In this document: piece by piece, positions 15,358-23,917 of the stretch
Layout of the letters: each line of letters opens with the position of its first letter
Position numbering within the stretch: position 1 is the first letter of the stretch
Origin: Flavobacteriaceae bacterium UBA7433
GTDB taxonomy: Bacteria > Bacteroidota > Bacteroidia > Flavobacteriales > Flavobacteriaceae
Direction: 5' to 3'
Assembly: GCA_002477565.1 (NCBI GenBank)
Contig: DLQL01000110.1
Location: 1 to 25,750 of the forward strand
DNA length: 25,750 nucleotides
Program-made: the position numbers and the translations under genes
Notes under the pieces: generated by a model
The model's database searches: none
The model's input: only the letters and a program-made list of their open reading frames with translations
Told to the model about the DNA's origin: nothing

Positions 15358-15777
15358 ATGATTGAAAATAAAATTGACTTTAGAATTCGATACGGTGAAA
15401 CAGATCAAATGGGTTATGCACATCACGGAAACTACCCATTGTATTTTGAAATGGGAAGAATCGAATTGTTGAGAACGCTTGGCATCTCTTATAAAAAAAT
15501 GGAAGAAGAAGGACTCATACTTCCTGTATACTCAATTAACACTAGGTTTTTAAAGCCTGCACGCTACGACGACAAGATTACTTTAAAGACCTATTTAAAA
15601 AGCCTCCCAACTGCGAGGATTTTATTTGAATACAAACTCTACAACGAAGAAGGCGAACTCATCACCACAGGAAACACGACGTTGGTCTTTGTTGACACTC
15701 ACAAAAAAAGTCCTGTAAAAATCCCCGAAAATCTACTCAAAAAAATGACGCCTTTTTTTTTAAAAAAACCTCTTTGA
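15358..15777 (+). CDS. YbgC-type acyl-CoA thioesterase (hotdog fold)
   Basis: Single hotdog-fold enzyme of 139 residues that hydrolyses acyl-CoA or a related thioester in the cytoplasm. The active-site stretch YGETDQMGYAHHGNYPLYFE (12-31) carries the catalytic Asp (D16) and the H-x-x-Y of the 4-hydroxybenzoyl-CoA/YbgC group, followed by the long central helix ELLRTLGISYKKMEEEG. The substrate is not readable. It lacks tol-pal neighbours and instead diverges from dnaA. Its 3' end converges on the YigZ gene with a 28-bp gap. Confidence 0.93.
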   Translation: MIENKIDFRIRYGETDQMGYAHHGNYPLYFEMGRIELLRTLGISYKKMEEEGLILPVYSINTRFLKPARYDDKITLKTYLKSLPTARILFEYKLYNEEGELITTGNTTLVFVDTHKKSPVKIPENLLKKMTPFFLKKPL

Positions 15778-15805
15778 ATTTATTTTGATTTGTTGATAAA
15801 CAGAC

Positions 15806-16408
15806 TCATTTACAAGATAAAAAAGGCTGTTTTTCTAAGAAACTTTTTAGCGCATCAAATTCGGACTTTTTGACGGACAAAATGAGGTGGCATTTCAGCT
15901 GTGTTTTTTTCTCTAGAACCACCATTTTTTTTTGCTTCACAATTTGCAGCACCTTGCCCCAATTTGGGTAGTCAAAAACAACCTCCAAAGTCTCTTCGAG
16001 AAAGCGCTCAGAGATTGTTGAATTTTGAAGGGTACCTTGTGCTGTTTTTTTGTAGGCACGGATCAAACCTCCGACACCGAGTTTGACACCGCCAAAATAA
16101 CGCACTACAAGTACCAAGACATTCGTCAAGTTTGCAGACAAAATTTGCCCATAAATCGAATGTCCTGCAGAATTGTTTGGTTCCCCATCATCATTGGTTC
16201 GAAAAACAACCCTTTCCACACCTAGCTTCCAAGCAAAACAAATATGCCTCGCTTTTGGATGGATCTTTTTTACAGCAGCAATGGAATCTTTGATCGCTGT
16301 TTCAGAAGTTACAGGAAAGGCATAACCAACAAACTTGCTGCCTTTTTCTTTACAAACAAATTCTAAAGAGGGTTTGGAAAGTGTGTGGTACCGATCAACA
16401 TCCTTCAT
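15806..16408 (-). CDS. YigZ / IMPACT family protein
   Basis: Protein of 200 residues with the two-domain YigZ plan. The N-terminal UPF0029 (IMPACT) domain holds GSKFVGYAFPV, ARHICFAWKLG, NDDGEPNNSAGHSIYGQIL and the glycine-rich VVRYFGGVKLGVGGLIRAYKKTAQ region. A C-terminal ferredoxin-like domain follows (about 140-200). Eukaryotic relatives act in translational control; the bacterial function is not settled. The junction with ribD reads GTGATG. I take the ATG at 16408, sharing one base with the ribD stop TGA; a GTG start at 16411 (4-bp overlap) is the alternative. Either way, it is coupled to ribD. Confidence 0.92.
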   Translation of the reverse strand: MKDVDRYHTLSKPSLEFVCKEKGSKFVGYAFPVTSETAIKDSIAAVKKIHPKARHICFAWKLGVERVVFRTNDDGEPNNSAGHSIYGQILSANLTNVLVLVVRYFGGVKLGVGGLIRAYKKTAQGTLQNSTISERFLEETLEVVFDYPNWGKVLQIVKQKKMVVLEKKTQLKCHLILSVKKSEFDALKSFLEKQPFLSCK

Positions 16409-17469
16409 CACACTTGGTGACTGGGATTTCGATACAAGTGCAATTGCGTATCTTTGATCAGGTGTTTTTCAAAAAGAGCTGCCCCGAGTTTGGGAGCTTC
16501 GACGCCCGAACCAAAAGTCTGTGATCCCACAAAAACCCGTGCTTCGTCCCAAAGACCAGCATCGATAAAGGTCTGAAGTGTTTGCTTCCCCCCTTCAACA
16601 AAAACAGACTGCACTTTCAAACGGAACAATACCTCACAAATCTGAGAAGCCAACTCTTGACTGAAATCGATTTTAAAATAACGGGTGTGCTTTTGATCTT
16701 TTGGCATTTTTTTGCAGGTGACATCCACCAAAATCCCTGTTGGAGTCCTGTCGTCTAAAACTTCGAAATCCTCAGGGATTCGCATACCGCGATCCAACAC
16801 CACACGAAGGGGGTTGTTACCCGACCAAGTGCGAAGAGTCAATTTGGGGTTGTCTGCAAGCACAGTTTGTGTCCCTACTAAGATGGCTTGTTCTTCTCCT
16901 CGCCATTTGTGAACCAATTGCTGTGATTCTGCATTGCTAATCCAAACAGGACGCCTCCCATCTTTGGATTCCGGAGCTATAAAACCGTCAAGGGTCTCCG
17001 CCCACTTTAGAACGATGTAAGGACGTTGTAGATTTTGAAAAGTAAAGAAACGCCGATGTTGTTCTCGGCATTCTTGCTCCAAAACCCCGACGACAACATC
17101 ACATCCTGCTGCCAACAAACGTTGGACTCCTTTTCCAGCCACCTCAACATTGGTATCCAAACAACCGACAACGACATTGGGGATGGCGTGTTTTACAATC
17201 AAATCTGCACAAGGAGGTGTCTTTCCAAAATGTGCACAAGGCTCTAAGGTCACATACAACGTAGCCTGAGATAACAGGGATTTGTCTGCCACAGCATGGA
17301 TTGCATTCACTTCTGCATGGGCGCCTTCATAAGCACTGGTAAATCCCTCTCCAATGAGTTGGCCCTGCCAAACAATGACACAGCCCACAGAAGGATTGGG
17401 CCTTGACAAACCGAGCCCTTTCTGTGCCAACTCGATACAACGCCGCATGTATATCTCTTGTGTATTCAC
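16408..17469 (-). CDS. ribD: Riboflavin biosynthesis deaminase/reductase RibD
   Basis: Bifunctional enzyme of 353 residues for the second and third steps of the GTP branch of riboflavin synthesis. The N-terminal deaminase has PNPSVGCVIV (25-34), the zinc motif HAEVNA (51-56) with E53 and TLEPCAHFGKTPPC (74-87) with C78 and C87. The reductase (about 146-345) begins with RPYIVLKWAETLDGFIA and contains the NADPH-binding SVFVEGGKQTLQTF segment. The start is GTG at 17469, giving MNTQEIYMRRCIELA, the conserved opening; the ATG at 17448 would cut it. A full -33/-7 promoter ends only 5 nt before this GTG. The yigZ gene follows with overlap. Confidence 0.96.
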   Translation of the reverse strand: MNTQEIYMRRCIELAQKGLGLSRPNPSVGCVIVWQGQLIGEGFTSAYEGAHAEVNAIHAVADKSLLSQATLYVTLEPCAHFGKTPPCADLIVKHAIPNVVVGCLDTNVEVAGKGVQRLLAAGCDVVVGVLEQECREQHRRFFTFQNLQRPYIVLKWAETLDGFIAPESKDGRRPVWISNAESQQLVHKWRGEEQAILVGTQTVLADNPKLTLRTWSGNNPLRVVLDRGMRIPEDFEVLDDRTPTGILVDVTCKKMPKDQKHTRYFKIDFSQELASQICEVLFRLKVQSVFVEGGKQTLQTFIDAGLWDEARVFVGSQTFGSGVEAPKLGAALFEKHLIKDTQLHLYRNPSHQV

Positions 17470-17474
17470 AAAAA

Positions 17475-17505
17475 CAAAAGTAAGCCGAAAGTCCGAGAGT
17501 CACAA
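17475..17505 (-). promoter_or_regulatory. Promoter of ribD, nearly abutting the start codon
   Basis: Read on the minus strand: TTG (17505-17503), a 20-nt spacer, and TACTTTTG (17482-17475), an exact TAnnTTTG. The GTG start codon begins 5 nt further on. This is one of the best two-part matches in the window. Confidence 0.65.
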
Positions 17506-17573
17506 GGACATTGCCGATTGAAGAAAAAAAATTTTTATTGAAAACTAAATTTTTAATTTCTCGTTTCTTAGAG

Positions 17574-17581
17574 TATTTTTG
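17574..17581 (+). promoter_or_regulatory. -7 element of prmC, 4 nt before the ATG
   Basis: TATTTTTG is an exact TAnnTTTG, followed by TAGT and the ATG. No TTG lies at the -33 distance, where the sequence is A/T-rich. Confidence 0.5.
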
Positions 17582-17585
17582 TAGT

Positions 17586-18431
17586 ATGAAACTCTTGCAA
17601 CTCAAATCTGAATTCAATTCTCAATTGGAAACACAGTATCCAAAAACAGAAATCGATTCTTTTTTCAATTTGTTAACGGAGTACAAATTGAGTTTGACAC
17701 GCGTAGATCGCGCACTGCAACCCAATTTTGAATTGAAAGAAACATCACTTGCTTTTTTCAAAAAAGCCCTTCAATTGCTAAAGGAAGAGGTTCCTGTTCA
17801 ATACATCATCGGAAAAACGTGGTTTTACGGCTTGCCTTTTTACGTAAACAACAGCGTATTGATTCCCAGACCAGAGACCGAAGAGCTGGTGAGCTGGATT
17901 CTTGAAGACCTCGGCGACAAAGTCGATATCAACATCTTAGACATTGGCACGGGAAGTGGCTGTATTGCCATTGCACTTGCCAAAAACCTAACCAAAGCGA
18001 CTGTCTGGGCGCTGGACATCTCAGAAGCAGCCCTACAAACGGCTAAAAAAAATGCCACCTTGAACCAAGTCGACATTCGTTTTGCAACACAAGACATTCT
18101 CACAACGGACAGCTTGCCCTCCTCCTTTGATGTGATTGTTAGCAACCCTCCTTATGTCCGAATGCTCGAAAAAAAAGAACTCAAAAACAATGTCTTAGTC
18201 CACGAACCTTCCACAGCTCTTTTCGTAGCAGACGATAGCCCTCTTGTTTTTTACGACAAAATTTCTTACTTGGCGCTGAGTCACCTCAAACCCCATGGCA
18301 AGTTGTATTTTGAAATCAACCAATACCTCGGAAAGGAGATGCTAGCCATGCTTGCTGAAAAAGGTTTCTCATCGAACGAATTGAAAAAAGATATTTTTGA
18401 TAACGATCGAATGACCAAATCCCTTCTTTGA
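17586..18431 (+). CDS. prmC: Release factor glutamine methyltransferase PrmC (HemK)
   Basis: Enzyme of 281 residues that N5-methylates the glutamine of the GGQ motif in RF1 and RF2. There is an N-terminal helical bundle (1-75, with VPVQYIIG at 69-76), then PRPETEELV (95-103), the SAM loop DIGTGSGC (119-126) and the catalytic NPPYV (187-191) that holds the glutamine substrate. The frame is open upstream to 17511, but the family start, and a promoter element overlapping that extension, place the start at the ATG 17586. It diverges from ribD. It works in the same process as prfC earlier in the window. It ends 84 bp before trmD. Confidence 0.97.
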   Translation: MKLLQLKSEFNSQLETQYPKTEIDSFFNLLTEYKLSLTRVDRALQPNFELKETSLAFFKKALQLLKEEVPVQYIIGKTWFYGLPFYVNNSVLIPRPETEELVSWILEDLGDKVDINILDIGTGSGCIAIALAKNLTKATVWALDISEAALQTAKKNATLNQVDIRFATQDILTTDSLPSSFDVIVSNPPYVRMLEKKELKNNVLVHEPSTALFVADDSPLVFYDKISYLALSHLKPHGKLYFEINQYLGKEMLAMLAEKGFSSNELKKDIFDNDRMTKSLL

Positions 18432-18503
18432 AACCCATCTTCATCCTTATTGTCTCACCACTCATTTTATAAAAAGAGCGTGTTCATCAAAAAGGATTTT
18501 CTG

Positions 18504-18511
18504 TACCTTTG
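18504..18511 (+). promoter_or_regulatory. -7 element of trmD, 4 nt before the ATG
   Basis: TACCTTTG is an exact TAnnTTTG, followed by CTCT and the trmD ATG at 18516. The -33 position reads TGTTC, a poor match. Confidence 0.5.
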
Positions 18512-18515
18512 CTCT

Positions 18516-19193
18516 ATGAGAATTGACATCATCACTGTATCACCGGAATTGATTCAAAGTCCTTTTGAACATTCTATCTTAAAAAGAGCCATCCAAAAAG
18601 GATTGGCAGAAGTACACTTTCACAACCTGAGAGACTTCGCAAACAACAGCTATCAAAAAATTGATGACTACCAATTTGGAGGAGGCGCAGGAATGGTTTT
18701 GATGATTGAACCGATCGACAAATGCATTGCCCAACTCAAAGCAGAAAGAACCTATGACGAAGTCATCTACATGACACCTGATGCCCCGATCCTGAATCAA
18801 AAAACCGCCAACACCTTGTCCTTAAAAGAAAACATCCTCATTCTTTGCGGCCACTACAAAGGTGTGGACCAACGTGTGCGAGACCATTACGTCACCAAAG
18901 AAATTTCCATCGGAGATTATGTTTTGAGTGGTGGAGAATTGGGTGCTGCCGTCCTGTGCGACAGTGTCATCCGTTTGATCCCAGGAGTTTTGGGAGACGA
19001 AACCTCTGCCTTGACCGATTCTTTTCAAGACGGACTGCTCGCTCCTCCCGTCTATACGAGGCCTTCGGAATACAAGGGGCATGCTGTTCCCGAAATACTC
19101 CTCTCCGGAAACTTTCCGAAAATTGATGAATGGAGGACACAAAAAGCTTATGAAAGGACCAAAAACATCAAACCCGAATTGTTCGATGATTGA
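18516..19193 (+). CDS. trmD: tRNA (guanine37-N1)-methyltransferase TrmD
   Basis: SPOUT-class methyltransferase of 225 residues that makes m1G37 next to the tRNA anticodon and prevents frameshifting. It has [12 protein letters not shown] at the start, [14 protein letters not shown] (trefoil-knot entrance), [15 protein letters not shown] and [14 protein letters not shown], the SAM-binding knot. The C-terminal domain ends with [20 protein letters not shown] and [17 protein letters not shown]. The frame reaches upstream to 18450 but the conserved start is the ATG at 18516. rpsP and rimM, its usual partners, are absent from this window; rplS is 1.6 kb downstream. Confidence 0.98.
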   Translation: MRIDIITVSPELIQSPFEHSILKRAIQKGLAEVHFHNLRDFANNSYQKIDDYQFGGGAGMVLMIEPIDKCIAQLKAERTYDEVIYMTPDAPILNQKTANTLSLKENILILCGHYKGVDQRVRDHYVTKEISIGDYVLSGGELGAAVLCDSVIRLIPGVLGDETSALTDSFQDGLLAPPVYTRPSEYKGHAVPEILLSGNFPKIDEWRTQKAYERTKNIKPELFDD

Positions 19194-19247
19194 AATTCGC
19201 ATCCTAATCCTACTTTAATTTAACAGAAAAACAATCCCCATCTCCCC

Positions 19248-20732
19248 TTGAAAAAAGAACACTTTAGTCCATTCAATAAACATCCCGAAATTGCAATTGT
19301 CCTCGGTTTTCAATTGTTTCGACTGATATTGTTGCCGTTTTTTGGTTTGATGCCTCAAGATGCGTACTACCATTTTTATGGAGAAAACTTAGCGCTTTCT
19401 TATTTTGACCATCCGGGAATGATTGGATATATCTTGCGCATTTTTACTGAACTGTTCGGAAAAACAGTCTTTGTGGTCAAACTCGCCGATTTTGTGGTCA
19501 GCTCCTTTACTTTGTTCAGTTTCTACCAGCTTGCAGGGAATTTTCTTCCCAAACACAAACAGTTGCGTGCGCTGGTCTTGACCGGATCGACTCTTTTTGT
19601 TTCTGTACTCAGCTTCAACTCCACTCCGGATGTGCCTTTGCTGTTGTTTTGGACCTTGTCAATCAACAGCTTGTACTTGGCCATTTTCAAAGAGAAGAAA
19701 CTGCATTGGCTGTTGGGAGGCCTTTTGATGGGACTTGCTTTCAACAGCAAGTACACGGCATTGTTATTGCCGATAGGACTCTTGGGCTTTTTGTGCTTTT
19801 CCAAAAAGTATAGAAAAGAATTGTTTTCTCCCTGGCTGCTGTCGTGTCTTTTGATTGGAGCAGGTGTCACCTTCCCCGTTTGGTACTGGAACTACCAACA
19901 CGACTTTGCTTCTTTTCTTTTCCAATCTTCAGAAAGAACGGGAAGCATCACTCGGTTCAAAATTTCTCCCAGTTACTTTTTTGGAGCGATTGGCCACCAA
20001 CTTTTCCTCTTGTTGCCAATACTGTTGATTGCCTTTGTGAAAATAGGTTTCAAATACCTGCGAAATTTATTGTTGAAATTTAAAACTCCCTCTGACAGCA
20101 CCTTGTTTCTCTTGGCGTTTTTTATTCCAACATTTTTTGGATTCTTTTTGATCACGCCTATTTATTGGGTCAAAATGAATTGGATGCTCCCTTCTTACAT
20201 CACCGGAATCATTTTATGCAGCCATCTTATCTCAAAAAAACAAGTCAAAATTCATTTGGGTTTTTCCATTGCATTTCATCTGATTGTCGCTATCGAGATT
20301 TTGACCTATGCCGTCCCTATAAAAAGTGACGACACCTGGGTGGGTTGGAAATCCTTGGCGCAAGAGACGATAAAACTTCAAGAAGCACACCCGAACAGTT
20401 TTGTGTTTTCTGACGACAACTACAAAACAAGTGCCGCATTGTCGTTTTACCTCGACCAAAAAATATACGCCCAAAACATTCTTTACAAACCGGCTTTGCA
20501 GTTTGATTACTTGGGGGACAACCTAACTCTCCTCGCTGGAAAAGATGGGTTGTTTATTGACTCTGACAAGCGTTTTAAAAACAATAAAAAACGCAAAAGC
20601 ACCCCTAAAGAATTGGAACTCTATTTCGCTGAGGTCACGCAATTGGATCCAATCATCGTCAAAAGAGGGCAACGAGAAATTCGTAAATTTTGGGTTTTTC
20701 ATTGCAAAAACTACCAGCCAAAAAAACAATAA
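19248..20732 (+). CDS. GT39/ArnT-like integral-membrane glycosyltransferase (GT-C fold)
   Basis: Polytopic membrane protein of 494 residues. Early on it has MPQDAYYHFYGENLALSYFD (35-54) followed by HPGMIGYILRIF, the conserved first periplasmic loop of dolichyl-phosphate-mannose-type (PMT_2) transferases with the catalytic Asp (D38). About eight to ten hydrophobic helices follow, with STPDVPLLLFW and FNSKYTALLLP typical of the family, and a soluble C-terminal domain (about 365-494). It should transfer a sugar from a polyprenyl-phosphate donor to a lipid or protein on the outer face of the inner membrane; donor and acceptor are unknown. The start is TTG at 19248, because no ATG exists before the catalytic loop. 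It sits between trmD and rplS. Confidence 0.9.
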   Translation: MKKEHFSPFNKHPEIAIVLGFQLFRLILLPFFGLMPQDAYYHFYGENLALSYFDHPGMIGYILRIFTELFGKTVFVVKLADFVVSSFTLFSFYQLAGNFLPKHKQLRALVLTGSTLFVSVLSFNSTPDVPLLLFWTLSINSLYLAIFKEKKLHWLLGGLLMGLAFNSKYTALLLPIGLLGFLCFSKKYRKELFSPWLLSCLLIGAGVTFPVWYWNYQHDFASFLFQSSERTGSITRFKISPSYFFGAIGHQLFLLLPILLIAFVKIGFKYLRNLLLKFKTPSDSTLFLLAFFIPTFFGFFLITPIYWVKMNWMLPSYITGIILCSHLISKKQVKIHLGFSIAFHLIVAIEILTYAVPIKSDDTWVGWKSLAQETIKLQEAHPNSFVFSDDNYKTSAALSFYLDQKIYAQNILYKPALQFDYLGDNLTLLAGKDGLFIDSDKRFKNNKKRKSTPKELELYFAEVTQLDPIIVKRGQREIRKFWVFHCKNYQPKKQ

Positions 20733-20739
20733 AACACTG

Positions 20740-20768
20740 TTGATGTTTTAAAAAAAGTCGTAAGTTTG
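20740..20768 (+). promoter_or_regulatory. Promoter of rplS
   Basis: TTG (20740-20742), an 18-nt spacer and TAAGTTTG (20761-20768), an exact TAnnTTTG. The rplS ATG is 71 bp further on. It lies just after the glycosyltransferase stop, so rplS need not depend on trmD transcription. Confidence 0.6.
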
Positions 20769-20839
20769 CAACCTCAAAATCAACCGCTGACGAAAATCGT
20801 GAATGTTGATTTGACGAAATCCCATTAAAATTAAAAGAA

Positions 20840-21193
20840 ATGGCTAATTTAATTGATTTTGTACAAAGTGAATTTGTAGCAAAAAATGAATTTCCAGACT
20901 TCCAATCTGGAGACACGATTACCGTGTATTATGAAATTAAAGAAGGACAAAAAACACGTACTCAGTTTTTTAGAGGTGTTGTCATTCAAAGAAGAGGTGC
21001 CGGAACCTCTGAAACGTTCACGATTCGAAAAATGTCAGGAACTATTGGAGTAGAGCGTATCTTCCCAATCAACTTACCTGCCATTCAGAAAATCGAAGTA
21101 AACAAACAAGGAAAGGTCAGAAGAGCTCGTATTTTCTACTTTAGAGATCTTACTGGTAAAAAAGCAAGAATCAAGGAAGTGCGTCGGAACTAA
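20840..21193 (+). CDS. rplS: 50S ribosomal protein L19
   Basis: Ribosomal protein of 117 residues at the interface between subunits. It has FQSGDTITVYYEIKEGQKTR, then FFRGVVIQRRGAGTSETFTIRKMSGTIGVERIFP with the L19 signature, and a basic C-terminus RRARIFYFRDLTGKKARIKE. The length and sequence are typical. The leader between the promoter and the ATG is about 65 nt. A strong hairpin terminator follows. Downstream of trmD as in many bacteria, but separated from it by a glycosyltransferase gene. Confidence 0.99.
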   Translation: MANLIDFVQSEFVAKNEFPDFQSGDTITVYYEIKEGQKTRTQFFRGVVIQRRGAGTSETFTIRKMSGTIGVERIFPINLPAIQKIEVNKQGKVRRARIFYFRDLTGKKARIKEVRRN

Positions 21194-21220
21194 GTTACAC
21201 GGACTTTCAAAATGTATCAA

Positions 21221-21257
21221 AAATCCCGATTGCAATGTGCAATCGGGATTTCTTATT
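21221..21257 (+). terminator. Hairpin terminator after rplS
   Basis: A perfect 14-bp stem, AAATCCCGATTGCA (21221-21234) with TGCAATCGGGATTT (21238-21251), closes a 3-nt loop and is followed by CTTATTT. The T-tract is short, but the stem is the strongest in the window. Confidence 0.85.
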
Positions 21258-21412
21258 TGCAACCTGTTCTCAACAAAAAATAACTTTAAAAAGTGTCTGT
21301 TTTTTAACAGAATTTGATGGATAAAAAAAAAGCCACTCTCATTTTTAGGGTATTGACAAAAACCCCCCTAAATTTCTGATATTTTAAATCTTAAAAATAT
21401 AACGGAATTTAC

Positions 21413-21420
21413 TACATTTG
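21413..21420 (+). promoter_or_regulatory. Candidate -7 element of icd
   Basis: TACATTTG is an exact TAnnTTTG, 149 bp before the icd ATG. No TTG is at -33. If used, the mRNA has an unusually long leader for this window. Confidence 0.5.
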
Positions 21421-21462
21421 CGCTGTCTTAATGCAGATTTATTCCTGCGTTTATTCATAGGA

Positions 21463-21493
21463 CAAAGAGAACCTTAACGTTTACTTCTCTTTG
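21463..21493 (+). promoter_or_regulatory. Hairpin in the icd leader
   Basis: CAAAGAGAA (21463-21471) pairs perfectly with TTCTCTTTG (21485-21493) across a 13-nt loop. No T-tract follows, so it is not a terminator by itself. It could stabilise the mRNA or bind a regulator; the role is unknown. Confidence 0.4.
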
Positions 21494-21545
21494 CAAACAA
21501 TTGGAATCTCATAAAACCAAATCAAAGTCGGCAAAAGCGTCTTAA

Positions 21546-23804
<2,259 letters not shown>

Positions 23805-23830
23805 ACAAAAACACTTCCTACAAAAACTCA

Positions 23831-23861
23831 AAAGACCTTCATTATTTTGGAGGTTTTTTTT
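23831..23861 (+). terminator. Rho-independent terminator after icd
   Basis: ACCTTCA (23835-23841) pairs with TGGAGGT (23848-23854) with one G-U pair across a 6-nt loop, extended by an A-tract and T-tract, and ends in eight T residues. Confidence 0.88.
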
Positions 23862-23889
23862 GTTGCTACAATGAGAATGATTAGTTTTG
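23859..23889 (+). promoter_or_regulatory. Consensus promoter of the TonB-dependent receptor gene
   Basis: TTTG (23859-23862), a 19-nt spacer and TAGTTTTG (23882-23889) match the Bacteroidetes -33/-7 pattern without mismatch. The -33 element uses the last bases of the icd terminator T-tract. The ATG is 28 bp further on. Confidence 0.7.
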
Positions 23890-23917
23890 TTTAAAACATC
23901 TCCCAAAAAATTAAACA

